35,599 bases of DNA from Methanosarcina spelaei (GCF_002287235.1 NZ_LMVP01000290.1:1-35599), one strand, 5' to 3'. Positions 16,994 to 25,675 are shown, counted from the first letter of the stretch. Numbers and translations are program-made. Notes: generated by a model from the letters alone, not told the origin.

Positions 16994-18061
16994 ATGTTAT
17001 ACGCTTTTGAACTTTCTGGAGAACATGAAGAACTGCCCGTTGCCGAAGTATTTGCCTGTCTCAGAATCGAGGGACTTGATTTTCGGCCCCATACTATTGT
17101 TGACCAGTGCCTTGTGGTAGAGATAACTGGTAAAGAAGAGGATGTGGAAAAAATCCTTAGAGGCCCGATAACTGACAGGCTGGCAATGACCCACCATATC
17201 CTGAAAGTTGTTGGGATTTCCGAAAATACTCCGGATGCAATCCTGAAACTTGCAGAAGCCTTTGATCCATCAGGCTACATCAGGGAAGGACAAAGTTTTG
17301 TGGTCAGAGCAAAACGAATCAAACACAGTGTGGATTTTCCTGGCGAGTTTCTGGAACAGAAAGTAGGAGGATACATTTACAGGAAAGGCTTTCGGGCAAA
17401 CCTGAAAAACCCGGACGTGGAATTCAGAGTGATCCTGAGTGAAAAAGCTGTGTTCGGAACTCTCCTGTCCTCTATCGACAGAAGTGCATATGAAGCCAGA
17501 AACCCCCAGAATAAACCTTTTTTCCATCCTGGTGTCCTTATGCCAAGAGTCGCACGCGCCCTCGCAAACCTGTCAGGAATAAAGCCTGGAGAACTTTTTA
17601 TGGATCCCTTTTGCGGCACTGCAGGAATTCTTGTTGAAGCCGGGCTTATGGGAGCAAGGGTTATAGGAATCGATGCCCAGGAAAAACTTGCTAAGGGTGC
17701 CCTAATGAACCTTGAAGCCTTTAAACTGGACTATGCCCTGATGGAAGGAGACGCTTGCAGGGTTCCGTTAAAGGAAGAAACAATAAACGCAGTAGTTACT
17801 GACCCGCCCTATGGTAGATCGGCTGCAATTCTCGGGGGGTCCCTGGAAGAACTTTACTCCTGTGCTCTTAGTGAGATCGAGCGTGTTCTTAAGCCAGGAG
17901 GCATCGCAGTTGTAGTTTCGGATAAAGCTGCAGCGGAATATGGAGAAAAAGCAGGGCTTAAGGTTCTTAATATCTACTCCCAGAGAGTGCATAGAAGCCT
18001 TACCCGGACAATAACTGTTTTTCAAAAAGAACTGAAGAACGAAAATGTAAAGCAGGAATGA
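16994..18061 (+). CDS. trmG10: tRNA (guanine-10-N2)-methyltransferase, THUMP domain
   Basis: The product has 355 residues. It methylates N2 of G10 in tRNA with S-adenosylmethionine, the archaeal counterpart of Trm11. Residues 1-160 form a ferredoxin-like and THUMP RNA-binding region (including GQSFVVRAKRIKHSVDFPG). The Rossmann methyltransferase domain has MDPFCGTAGIL near residue 203 (SAM loop) and the N2-guanine signature DPPYGRS at about 270-276. The linker with FFHPGVLMPRVARALANLSG is typical of the family. The gene appears to be transcribed alone from the TATA box at 16964. Its DPPY motif is shared with DNA methylases, but the THUMP region rules out a role in the adjacent restriction system. 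Confidence 0.92.
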   Translation: MLYAFELSGEHEELPVAEVFACLRIEGLDFRPHTIVDQCLVVEITGKEEDVEKILRGPITDRLAMTHHILKVVGISENTPDAILKLAEAFDPSGYIREGQSFVVRAKRIKHSVDFPGEFLEQKVGGYIYRKGFRANLKNPDVEFRVILSEKAVFGTLLSSIDRSAYEARNPQNKPFFHPGVLMPRVARALANLSGIKPGELFMDPFCGTAGILVEAGLMGARVIGIDAQEKLAKGALMNLEAFKLDYALMEGDACRVPLKEETINAVVTDPPYGRSAAILGGSLEELYSCALSEIERVLKPGGIAVVVSDKAAAEYGEKAGLKVLNIYSQRVHRSLTRTITVFQKELKNENVKQE

Positions 18062-18145
18062 AGAATCAAACCTGCGTTCAGCAGGTAACTTGTAACCTGT
18101 TTTTTGCAATATATTTTATTGATCGTGTTTTTGCTGGAAAACATT

Positions 18146-18290
18146 ATCCATGACGTTAAAAACACATACGTTAAATGCACATCATCCATGACTTTAAAAG
18201 CACATACGTTAAATGCACATCATCCATGACTTTAAAAGCACATACATTAAAAGCACATACATTAAAAGCACATTATCTATGACGCGAAAT
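18146..18290. repeat. 38-bp tandem repeat with nested 15-bp repeats
   Basis: A 38-base unit (starting ATCCATGACTTTAAAAGCAC and ending GTTAAATGCACATC) occurs at 18146-18183 and 18184-18221, then a third, altered copy from 18222 is expanded by extra 15-base CATACATTAAAAGCA units. The array lies in the 405-base gap before the unknown 419-residue protein. No spacers are present. Confidence 0.88.
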
Positions 18291-18328
18291 AATATTGCAG
18301 GCGGCATCTTTGTCTGTTAACAGGGGAA

Positions 18329-18385
18329 AGTTGCAAAAACTGAAGAAAGTTATAAAAACTGAAAAAAGTTATAAAAACAGGGAAA
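18329..18385. repeat. 19-bp tandem repeat, three copies
   Basis: AGTTGCAAAAACTGAAGAA (18329-18347), AGTTATAAAAACTGAAAAA (18348-18366) and AGTTATAAAAACAGGGAAA (18367-18385) follow one another. TTATAAAAA inside the units could act as a TATA element for the gene at 18467. Confidence 0.8.
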
Positions 18386-18466
18386 AATTACAAAACTGGT
18401 AATCTTTTCTACCTGCAAGTTGTATAAAGATTACAAGGAAGTAATTGATCTGCAAAGAGTGATCCT

Positions 18467-19726
18467 ATGGCATTGCCCCCGTTAAAAGACCGAAGCCGTG
18501 GATATGAATTTGCGGCAAGCGAATACAATCTTATTTTTAAAATGGAAAATACGGGTTATGTCCGATACAAAGATAAAAGGAAAGGAACCTTCTATCTTGA
18601 TCCCTCACCTTATTATAATGACCCTAGAAGCCAGATTTACGCGGTAAAAAGCGGGGAATTTCCACCAAAGGACAAATTAATAGAAGTTACTGTGACGGAA
18701 ACCGAAACATTTTATGAGCTTAAAGGGCAGGAAATTGATCCGGTTTTAGTTAAATACGTAATTGGCTGGAAATACATAAATCCGAATAAAATTCGGAGTA
18801 AAGACTTAGCAAGTACTGAAGAGTTTTTGGAGTTTTTATCAACTCCTGTGAAAAACCCCAACTTTTATAATATTGAGGATTTTCGGTACTGTTTGGGTAT
18901 GTGTGCAATCTCAGCCCCTCAAATAACAGACCTTGAGAAAGGCGGAATAAACACCGTAGCCCTGGATACACACCGGGATAGGCAGAAATGGGCTGCATTT
19001 AAGCGAATATTAAGAATTGTCCCGTTAGAATTTCGGCAGCCTTCTTCCAAGAATTTCTATAAGTTTCTTGAAAACGGTGAGGAAACTTATCCTCTTAACA
19101 GCCGTGAAGTTAATTTATCTTATTTTGATGTAACCGATGTGCCTATTCACCTTCCGATTCCTTTGAACATGGCATTTAAAACGCATGGAGAATATAAAAA
19201 GAATTTTGAAGAATACCTGCCTGTAGCAAGGGCATACATGATTAGTTCTCTACTTTTCCAGCCATATGTTCCTGAAAAAGTAGAAAAAAGAATGGAAGAT
19301 GCAATGTACTTTATTCTGGATGAAATATCTTCAAGTGAAGATATTCCATATTATCAGGATATCGGATCGGTTATTCCGAAATTAGCCACTTCTTTTGCCA
19401 GACTTAATTTTAAGTCCTGGGTAACACTTAATGATTTGAAAACAAGTACAGGACTCTGGTCAGATGTAATGGAAGGGTCAAGACATAACGTAAGTGAACT
19501 TAATAAAATATCAACAGACTATCTGTATAGATTGCCTCCTGAAGCAGAAGTCCTGCTTAAAGAAATAACAGAACTGGATGATGCAGGAATGCCTCTTTTA
19601 TTAAGTACTGTCAAGAGTAATACAAAGCTGTTTGATTTTACTTTTGATAATGCTTTAAGGAAACTAAAGGTAAACGGGTTTATATATTTCCCGAGCGGCG
19701 AAAAAATAGGACTTATTCATTACTAA
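18467..19726 (+). CDS. hypothetical 419-residue protein, possible C-terminal winged helix
   Basis: The product has no signal peptide or membrane span. The N-terminal 80 residues look beta-rich (YRYKDKRKGTFYLDPSPYY, VTVTETETFYELKG). The middle is helical with two nearby Cys (YCLGMCAIS). The last 90 residues (PPEAEVLLKEITELDDAG, then FDNALRKLKVNGFIYFPSGEKIGLI) resemble a winged helix, with a helix pair and a beta wing. This would suit a nucleic-acid-binding or regulatory protein, but I recognise no family. ATG 18467 follows GTGAT five bases upstream, a match to the 16S anti-Shine-Dalgarno. It stands alone, with tandem repeats on both sides and a long pyrimidine tract after the stop. Real gene: confident. 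Function: unknown. Confidence 0.8.
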   Translation: MALPPLKDRSRGYEFAASEYNLIFKMENTGYVRYKDKRKGTFYLDPSPYYNDPRSQIYAVKSGEFPPKDKLIEVTVTETETFYELKGQEIDPVLVKYVIGWKYINPNKIRSKDLASTEEFLEFLSTPVKNPNFYNIEDFRYCLGMCAISAPQITDLEKGGINTVALDTHRDRQKWAAFKRILRIVPLEFRQPSSKNFYKFLENGEETYPLNSREVNLSYFDVTDVPIHLPIPLNMAFKTHGEYKKNFEEYLPVARAYMISSLLFQPYVPEKVEKRMEDAMYFILDEISSSEDIPYYQDIGSVIPKLATSFARLNFKSWVTLNDLKTSTGLWSDVMEGSRHNVSELNKISTDYLYRLPPEAEVLLKEITELDDAGMPLLLSTVKSNTKLFDFTFDNALRKLKVNGFIYFPSGEKIGLIHY

Positions 19727-19850
19727 TTTTTTTTACTCTTTTCTTTTATACTCTTTTCTTTTCTTTTCTTTTCTTTTCTTTTATACTCTTTTCTTTTATA
19801 CTCTTTTCTTTTCTTTTCTTTTCTTTTATACTCTTTTCTTTTATACTCTA
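19727..19850 (+). terminator. pyrimidine repeat tract, probable terminator
   Basis: The stop codon is followed at once by an eight-T run and then by about 115 bases made of TTTTC pentamers and TTTTATACTC units. Such T-runs on the coding strand terminate archaeal transcription efficiently. The tract is also a simple-sequence repeat prone to slippage. Confidence 0.65.
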
Positions 19851-20215
19851 TCGATATTTATTGGTTTAACAATTATTCAGCTTATGTAAAGTCAATTTAC
19901 CGTCAATGATTTCAACTTAATTTAGATTTAAACACCAACCAGTGGAAAAAGAGAATAAATAGCTAACAATTGAGGAAAATTAATTTAGGGAGATACCTAT
20001 TGAATTTAATCAAAGAAGGGGATTTATACTGTTTTACTGAGGATATATTGTTCTAGTTAAAAGATATTGTTTTAATTAAAATATGGTTTCAATTAGGATA
20101 TATCATCTTAATTAAGAGATATTGTTTTGCTTAAAATAAATATTAGGTAAGTATGATCAAAAAAGTAAAATCAAAGTGAAATTCGAAACATTAAAAATCC
20201 ATATAAAGGCGTTTT
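19851..20215. other. AT-rich intergenic region with degenerate repeats
   Basis: There is no gene. From about 20040 to 20140, degenerate 20-25-base repeats around AGATATTGTTTTAATTAA occur four or five times. A run TTTTTTGATC on the minus strand near 20157-20166 could terminate truA transcription. Confidence 0.45.
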
Positions 20216-21025
20216 TTACTCATGGGAGGTCAGTTCTTCCAGCACTTCTGCCATAACCCTATGCCTGAGAATACGTTTCTGGTTCTGCTCACTTGCTCTT
20301 CTGATAGAGTAACTATCTTCAATCCATTCTATTTTCTCGTCATAATTAACTTTCAGCAAGGTCAATCCATATGCAGGAGCTGGTTCGATTCCTTCTTCAT
20401 AAATATCCGGATTCAGCATCTGGAGCAACCAATCGTTATCACGCACCCCTTTTCCTATCATGAAAAGAGCAGTTACAATTTTCCGGACCATATTCCAGAG
20501 AAAACTATTTCCAACAACATCGATTTTTATAAGCTCTCCATCTACGCGAGCATCGATCCTTTCTATGGTTCGGATCGTACTTTTTTCTCCGTTGGTTCGC
20601 GAAAAATTTTCAAAGTCATGCGTCCCGAGCAGCAATTTTGAAGCTTCCCGGATTTTGGAGATATTATACTCTCTTCCGCTCATTACATAACGGTAGTGTC
20701 TGGAAACCGCATCTCTCCTGGCATCAAAGCTTCGGGACACTTTTGCGTGAGCCCAGACCCAGATTCCTGAAGGGAGTTCGGAGTTTATTACTCTTGGAAT
20801 TGTCAGGTTCGGTTTATCCGTATCAAAAGCGATAACCTGCCCAAGGGCATGAACCCCGGCATCAGTTCTGCCGGCACAGGTATAATTTGCAGACTTAGGG
20901 CTTTCTATAATCCCGAGATTCCGGAGAGCCTTGAAGAGTTCTCCCTCCACGGTCTCGATATTGGGCTGGATCTGGGAGCCGTGAAACTCGGTGCCTATGT
21001 ATGCAAGTTTTAAAGCGACTCTCAT
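20216..21025 (-). CDS. truA: tRNA pseudouridine synthase TruA
   Basis: The product has 269 residues. It converts uridines 38-40 of the tRNA anticodon stem to pseudouridine. The catalytic Asp55 lies in the signature AGRTDAGVHA. Other family blocks are LAYIGTEFHGSQIQP at the N-terminus, SFDARRDAVSRHYRYVM near 98-115, THDFENFSR, and GNSFLWNMVRKIV near 170. It is 8 bases downstream of the membrane winged-helix gene on the same strand, so the two form an operon, although no functional link is obvious. ATG 21025 is the natural start because LKLAYIGTEFHGSQ begins a few residues in. Confidence 0.95.
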   Translation of the reverse strand: MRVALKLAYIGTEFHGSQIQPNIETVEGELFKALRNLGIIESPKSANYTCAGRTDAGVHALGQVIAFDTDKPNLTIPRVINSELPSGIWVWAHAKVSRSFDARRDAVSRHYRYVMSGREYNISKIREASKLLLGTHDFENFSRTNGEKSTIRTIERIDARVDGELIKIDVVGNSFLWNMVRKIVTALFMIGKGVRDNDWLLQMLNPDIYEEGIEPAPAYGLTLLKVNYDEKIEWIEDSYSIRRASEQNQKRILRHRVMAEVLEELTSHE

Positions 21026-21033
21026 AAGAATCT

Positions 21034-21951
21034 CTACTTGGCTTTTTTCTTATAATAGACTTCTCTTACAATCAGCACGACTACTATAAAAACACACCCT
21101 AACAGGAACCAGAACCCAGGGTGAAGAGAAAGCGTGTCATAAAGACCGTGAATCCCGCTTGTGTGAGTTAACCCTTCGGGCTGGATAGAAGAGCACCCAT
21201 GTACAGAGTTTAGACCATCAGGTGTGGACACTGGTACTTCAGCAACTCCCTGAGTCGGGCCAGCTTCCAATCCAGAAGACACATTTCCTGTTCCGGCTCC
21301 CAGGGCCTCATTGCTTGCATTCGAAGTTCCTCCTGACACTTGCTGGTCGAGAGCTATTTTCGGGCTTATGTTATTGCTCTCGTTTATTCCCATGACCATT
21401 TGATCTGGAGAAGAATTATCAAATGATTCCATTGTCCTCATTCTTAAAGGAGCAGTTGCATCAATGACCCTTTTTGCCTTCATATAAGCTGAAAAATACT
21501 CTATGCCCGCGGCTGCAAAAAAGGCAGCTACTATTACTCCGAGGTACTTTTGCAGCAGGCTTACGAGAGAGAGTTTGTCTATAGAGCTTTTCGAAGGGAC
21601 AAGGACAATAAGTTTTTCAACTGACTCATAGATCTTTACCTGCCTTCCTTTCTGACTCCATTTTATTTGTTTGACCTTTATAAGATCGGATTCGAAAAGG
21701 GAGTCAAGATTATACTTGACAGTAGTAAGGGGAAGCTCCAGCTCCTCTGCAATGCTGGTTGCAGACATGCTTTTTTTCCCAAGCAACTCAAGAATCTTCA
21801 TTGATGTTTCATTAGAAAGAGTCTGAGTGATCTTTCTGGATTCCCCATTTACAGGGAGAACAAGCACTCTACTTCCCTGTTCCATTTGTTCAGGAACCTG
21901 TAGTGGTTCGCCTGCTTCCGATAAGCCCTCTTGATCTTCAAATCCGTCCAT
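21034..21951 (-). CDS. membrane-anchored winged-helix transcriptional regulator (ArsR-like HTH)
   Basis: The product has 305 residues from ATG 21951, which has AAGGAAG six bases upstream; an in-frame ATG at 22011 would add 20 residues. A winged helix-turn-helix is clear at about residues 45-105 (ETSMKILELLGKKSMSATSI, then LPLTTVKYNLDSLFESDLI, then KGRQVKIYE). A membrane helix follows (LLQKYLGVIVAAFFAAAG), then a long Ser/Gly/Asn-rich loop, a second hydrophobic helix (FWFLLGCVFIVVVLIV) and a basic tail. The layout suggests a membrane-bound DNA-binding protein that senses something through its low-complexity loop, which is probably outside the cell. It heads the truA operon and is divergent from purP; its targets are unknown. 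Confidence 0.82.
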   Translation of the reverse strand: MDGFEDQEGLSEAGEPLQVPEQMEQGSRVLVLPVNGESRKITQTLSNETSMKILELLGKKSMSATSIAEELELPLTTVKYNLDSLFESDLIKVKQIKWSQKGRQVKIYESVEKLIVLVPSKSSIDKLSLVSLLQKYLGVIVAAFFAAAGIEYFSAYMKAKRVIDATAPLRMRTMESFDNSSPDQMVMGINESNNISPKIALDQQVSGGTSNASNEALGAGTGNVSSGLEAGPTQGVAEVPVSTPDGLNSVHGCSSIQPEGLTHTSGIHGLYDTLSLHPGFWFLLGCVFIVVVLIVREVYYKKKAK

Positions 21952-22102
21952 GATTGCTTCCTTGATTAAAAACCTGTCTATTTTTAACTCAGAGTATACC
22001 TTAGTTTGCACGAATCAATATAAAGTTTTATTTTTATGGCAAAATACTCATTCACTACTAAGTCCGGATATAGAATTCAGACCTTAACCTTAAATAGAAC
22101 AT

Positions 22103-22112
22103 TGTATATACT
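22103..22112 (+). promoter_or_regulatory. TATA box of purP
   Basis: TGTATATACT is centred about 32 bases before the purP ATG (22140), placing the transcript start at about 22133 with a very short leader. The divergent regulator promoter lies in the same 190-base region, with a TATA-like element on the minus strand near 22028-22038. Confidence 0.5.
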
Positions 22113-22139
22113 AATCTAAATTTTCCGCTGGTACCAATC

Positions 22140-23210
22140 ATGATAACAAAACAGCAGGTTCTTGAATTTTTGAAAAATTACGATTTAGAAAACATTACAA
22201 TTGCAACAATTTGCTCCCACTCGAGCCTTCAGATTTTTGACGGAGCTAGGAAAGAAGGCTTCAGAACCCTGGGAATCTGCGTCGGCAAGCCTCCAAAATT
22301 TTATGAGGCTTTTCCCAAAGCAAAACCCGATGAGTATCTTATCGTCGATAGCTATGCCGATATAATGAACAAGGCTGAGGAGCTTAGAAAGAAAAACACC
22401 ATCATTATTCCACACGGTTCAGTAGTTGCTTACCTTGGTACGGAAAATTTTGCAGATATGGCCGTACCCACTTTCGGAAACCGGGCTGTGCTTGAATGGG
22501 AGTCGGATAGGGATAAGGAGCGTGAGTGGCTTCTTGGGGCAGGCATTCATATGCCTGGGAAAATCGATGATCCTCACGACATCAATGGGCCTGTAATGGT
22601 CAAGTACGATGGGGCAAAAGGAGGAAAAGGTTTCTTCGTTGCAAAAACCTACGAAGAGTTCAACGAACTTATAGACCGGACCCAGAAATACACAATTCAG
22701 GAATTTATTACCGGAACCCGTTATTACCTGCACTATTTCTACTCCCCGATCCGAAACGAAGGATATACCTTAAGCCAGGGAAGCCTTGAACTTCTGAGCA
22801 TGGACCGCAGGGTAGAATCCAATGCTGATGAAATCTTCAGGCTCGGCTCACCCAGAGAACTCATAGAAGCAGGAATCCGTCCGACATATGTAGTCACAGG
22901 AAACGTTCCTCTTGTAGCAAGAGAATCCCTCTTACCTCTCATCTTCTCTCTTGGAGAAAGGGTAGTTGAACAATCTCTTGATCTCTTTGGCGGGATGATA
23001 GGGGCTTTCTGCCTTGAGACTGTCTTTACGGATACTCTTGAGATTAAAGTCTTTGAGATCTCGGCCAGGATTGTTGCAGGGACAAACCTTTACATTTCAG
23101 GTTCTCCTTATGCCGACCTGATAGAAGAAAACCTCTCAACCGGAAGAAGAATAGCCAGGGAAATCAAAATAGCAGCTCAGACAGGCCAGCTGGATAAGAT
23201 AATATCCTGA
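22140..23210 (+). CDS. purP: FAICAR synthetase PurP (archaeal purine biosynthesis)
   Basis: The product has 356 residues. It makes 5-formaminoimidazole-4-carboxamide ribonucleotide from AICAR, formate and ATP, the archaeal replacement for the PurH transformylase step. It is an ATP-grasp enzyme. The N-terminal CSHSSLQIFDGARKEGFRT region binds substrate, the central MVKYDGAKGGKGFFVAK is the ATP-grasp glycine-rich loop, and the C-terminal FEISARIVAGTNLYISGSPY block is highly typical of PurP. Length matches the family. It is followed by T-rich repeats that should end its transcript. The call is firm from the motif set; some methanogens carry a second, divergent PurP-like protein of unknown role, but this one has the intact motifs. 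Confidence 0.95.
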   Translation: MITKQQVLEFLKNYDLENITIATICSHSSLQIFDGARKEGFRTLGICVGKPPKFYEAFPKAKPDEYLIVDSYADIMNKAEELRKKNTIIIPHGSVVAYLGTENFADMAVPTFGNRAVLEWESDRDKEREWLLGAGIHMPGKIDDPHDINGPVMVKYDGAKGGKGFFVAKTYEEFNELIDRTQKYTIQEFITGTRYYLHYFYSPIRNEGYTLSQGSLELLSMDRRVESNADEIFRLGSPRELIEAGIRPTYVVTGNVPLVARESLLPLIFSLGERVVEQSLDLFGGMIGAFCLETVFTDTLEIKVFEISARIVAGTNLYISGSPYADLIEENLSTGRRIAREIKIAAQTGQLDKIIS

Positions 23211-23309
23211 TACCGTGAGCAAGTAATAGTACCCTCAAGAAAGTGAACTCTTAAAGATATAATTTGATAATTTTAAGTGTTCAAACTCTAAAATTAAACG
23301 GTACTATTT

Positions 23310-23412
23310 AACTTTTTGATTTTTAACTTTTAACTTTTTGATTTTTAACTTTTAACTTTTTGATTTTTAACTTTTTCTCCAAATTATTAATCTTTTCTCC
23401 AAATTATTAATC
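23310..23412 (+). terminator. T-rich tandem repeats (22-bp x3, 20-bp x2), likely purP terminator
   Basis: AACTTTTTGATTTTTAACTT plus TT is repeated at 23310-23331, 23332-23353 and 23354-23375, and TTTTCTCCAAATTATTAATC twice at 23373-23392 and 23393-23412. Each unit gives T4-T5 runs on the purP coding strand. The array lies between purP and the convergent oxidoreductase gene. Confidence 0.75.
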
Positions 23413-23454
23413 TTTTCTCTTAAATTTTAATTTTGATGTTTCAAACAAGTTTTT

Positions 23455-24054
23455 TCAGAATTTATGGGGGAAATACATATCTACTGTTTCCTTCACTTCT
23501 TTTAACCAACCTAACCGTTCTTCAAGCTTACTGGTAACTATAACCCCAAACATTTTTCTATGAAAGTTTTTTACTCCACAGAAATCGAAAATGCAGTTTT
23601 TCCATAATATTTCAAGCGGATCCCCAAACATTTGCAGTTCCCGTTCTCTCGGTGTGTTTGATGTGTTGAATACTAAAGCCGTTTCTGCTTTTAACAGTCC
23701 TGTTGGTATTCCTTCACCACTATCTTCTTCTTTAAATTCATATGCTACTCCAGCACGTATTACCCTATCTATCCATCCTTTTAAAATCGCAGGTGGTTGC
23801 CCCCACCAGTTAGGGTGAACTATAACAATCCCTTCAGCCTTGCTAATTTCGTTGCAGTGTTCTGTTATTATTCCTTCTAAAGAAGCGCCTTTAGGGATTT
23901 CCTGACCTGAAAGGATCGGATCAAATTTTTCCTCATAAAGATCGTGAAATAAAACTTCATGCCCGTTACTTGCAAGGGTTTCTATAACGGTATTTGCAAT
24001 CGCATGATTAAAACTACCTTTACTTGGATGTCCAAGAATTACCAGTATATTCAT
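23455..24054 (-). CDS. flavodoxin-fold NAD(P)H:quinone oxidoreductase
   Basis: The product has 199 residues, the NQO1/MdaB/KefF-like family that reduces quinones or related compounds with a bound flavin. The N-terminal MNILVILGHPSKGSFNHAIA is the FMN/FAD phosphate-binding segment, with HDLYEEKFDP next. HPNWWGQPPAILKGWIDRV (around residues 79-97) is the signature of the family, followed by AGVAYEF. The C-terminus is slightly longer than KefF but normal for archaeal members. It stands alone, convergent with purP and divergent from the HerA-like gene. No partner potassium channel is adjacent. The physiological acceptor is unknown; in a methanogen it could act on methanophenazine-like or xenobiotic quinones, which is speculation. 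Confidence 0.88.
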   Translation of the reverse strand: MNILVILGHPSKGSFNHAIANTVIETLASNGHEVLFHDLYEEKFDPILSGQEIPKGASLEGIITEHCNEISKAEGIVIVHPNWWGQPPAILKGWIDRVIRAGVAYEFKEEDSGEGIPTGLLKAETALVFNTSNTPRERELQMFGDPLEILWKNCIFDFCGVKNFHRKMFGVIVTSKLEERLGWLKEVKETVDMYFPHKF

Positions 24055-24214
24055 CGAACTTTGCCTTCCTATCCTGTGAATATATGCTTTACTGATGATG
24101 TCACATATCTACGTGAGCTTTAGACTTTTCCAGATATCATCCTCATATGGAAGAAAAAAATTATGAAAAAGATCAAAGTGGGGATTTTTATTTTAAGTTC
24201 TGGGAAATAAATTA

Positions 24215-24223
24215 TTTTAAATA
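24215..24223 (+). promoter_or_regulatory. TATA box of the HerA-like gene (leaderless)
   Basis: TTTTAAATA is centred 27 bases upstream of the ATG at 24246, so the mRNA should begin almost at the start codon. There is no Shine-Dalgarno. The spacing supports ATG 24246 over the adjoining TTG 24243. Confidence 0.5.
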
Positions 24224-24245
24224 GTTTTCAGTCCGATACTATTTG

Positions 24246-25583
24246 ATGCAAAAAATCGAAAATAAAGAACTCAGTCCTGTTTTTGGAGGAAAAATCACAG
24301 GGAAGCTACGTGTGCTTGGAAGTGAAGAGAATCCCGGGAAGGGACTGTTATCGATTGGAAATTACATGGCACTTGACCACTCTCGGGGAGCAGCCGTTTA
24401 CCTTGATGCCCTGAAGCCTCATGCTATTTTGATTTGCGGGAAAAGAGGATACGGAAAATCCTATACTATGGGCTGTTTGCTTGAAGAACTCGCTTTTCTT
24501 GAGCCTACTATTAAGAAAAAACTTGCATCCGTTGTTATTGATACTATGGGGATTTTCTGGACACTGAAATATCCAAACGCTTTTGAAGCGCAGAGGCTTA
24601 AAAACTTGGATCTCACTCCAGCCGGGCTAGAGATAGAGATTTTCGTGCCTGAGGGCAAGGTCGAAGCTTACAGGAAACGGAATATCGATGTAAAGCCATT
24701 TTCCATTCCGATAAGAGAACTTTCAGGAAGCCAGTGGTGCAGGATCTTTAACATCGAGGAAGTTTCTCCTCCTGGGGTTCTGCTGGTAAGGGCAATCGAA
24801 TCCTTCAGGGAAAAAGGAGAAGCATATTCTTTTGAGGAAATTCTCAGCGAGATTGCTCGGGATCCTCACTCTGACGAAGCTTCGAAAGGAGCTGCAGAGA
24901 ACTATTTCAGGGCAGTAAATTCCTGGGGCCTATTCTCAAAAAAAGGGATAAAACTGTCAGATATCGTATCAGGGGGAAGAACAGCTATCCTTGATGTGAG
25001 TACGCTTGAAGACGAAAACATCTGCGCTGCAGCCGTATCAATTATTGCAGGTAGGCTTTATGAAGCAAGACTTGAGGCAAGAAGAATCTATGAAAAAAAA
25101 CTTATGGGGGAAAAAACCGATGAAGAAGAATTTCCCATGGTCTGGCTCTTTATAGATGAAGCTCACATTTTCATACCCGCAAAGACTGAAGGCCTTGCCT
25201 CAAAAGTGCTTATTAACCGCTGCCTCAGACAGGGCCGGCAGCCTGGTCTCTCCCTTGTCCTGGCAACCCAGCGACCTGCAAGTCTGCACCCTGATGTGGT
25301 TTCCCAAAGTGACCTTTTGATCTGCCACCGCCTTACGGCAAGTGATGATATTCTTGCTCTGGAAACTTCACGGCCTCTTTATATGCAGGAAAATCTCCAG
25401 GCATATATTAAGAAGATGGGAAGTGAAAGAGGGGCTGCCCTGATAGTGGATGACCATTCAGAGTCAGTTCATCTTGTACGTATCCGTCCGAGGATAAGCT
25501 GGCACGGAGGAGGAGAACCAAGTGCTCTTGAGTCTCATAATGACGAAAAAAGCAACGGAAGTACTTTTCAATTACAAAAGTGA
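24246..25583 (+). CDS. HerA/FtsK-superfamily ATPase (DUF87-type)
   Basis: The product has 445 residues. It is a ring-forming P-loop ATPase of the HerA type, proteins that move DNA during end resection or act in unknown DNA transactions. Walker A is GKRGYGKS at 65-72, Walker B is WLFIDEAHIF near 300-309 with Asp304 and Glu305, and sensor segment LVLATQRPASLHPDVVSQ follows at about 335-352. An Arg-rich RCLRQGRQPG before it fits the arginine finger region. The short N-terminus (about 50 residues) lacks a full HAS-barrel, and no nurA neighbour is present, so this is probably one of the stand-alone archaeal HerA-like proteins rather than the resection helicase itself. Confidence 0.85.
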   Translation: MQKIENKELSPVFGGKITGKLRVLGSEENPGKGLLSIGNYMALDHSRGAAVYLDALKPHAILICGKRGYGKSYTMGCLLEELAFLEPTIKKKLASVVIDTMGIFWTLKYPNAFEAQRLKNLDLTPAGLEIEIFVPEGKVEAYRKRNIDVKPFSIPIRELSGSQWCRIFNIEEVSPPGVLLVRAIESFREKGEAYSFEEILSEIARDPHSDEASKGAAENYFRAVNSWGLFSKKGIKLSDIVSGGRTAILDVSTLEDENICAAAVSIIAGRLYEARLEARRIYEKKLMGEKTDEEEFPMVWLFIDEAHIFIPAKTEGLASKVLINRCLRQGRQPGLSLVLATQRPASLHPDVVSQSDLLICHRLTASDDILALETSRPLYMQENLQAYIKKMGSERGAALIVDDHSESVHLVRIRPRISWHGGGEPSALESHNDEKSNGSTFQLQK

Positions 25584-25663
25584 CTCATTCTGTAAATTTC
25601 CCTGGGAAACTCAGGAGTCAGAGGATTTGAATTGTTAACTAATTTTTGGGTCCTGTTAGAAAA

Positions 25664-25675
25664 TAATATAAATAT
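25664..25675 (+). promoter_or_regulatory. TATA box and leader hairpin of leuD
   Basis: TAATATAAATAT at 25664-25675 predicts a transcript start near 25697 and a leader of about 75 bases. That leader contains a small hairpin, GTTGCA-cttaat-TGCAAC at 25738-25755, just upstream of the GGTGAT ribosome site at 25764-25769. The position could allow translational control; this is inferred. Confidence 0.4.

Noticed and set aside
17801-17815. DPPYG motif as evidence for a second DNA methyltransferase of the restriction island
   Set aside because: The protein has an N-terminal THUMP-type region and the full tRNA G10 methyltransferase layout, and its own promoter.
18146-18385. Repeat arrays as a CRISPR locus
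   Set aside because: The units follow one another directly, with no unique spacers of constant length and no cas genes in the window. The same holds for the arrays at 5561, 13359, 23310, 28480 and 30241.
20222-20641. 139-codon plus-strand ORF antisense to truA
   Set aside because: TruA on the other strand is complete with its catalytic motif; the plus-strand frame has no family resemblance and no ribosome site.
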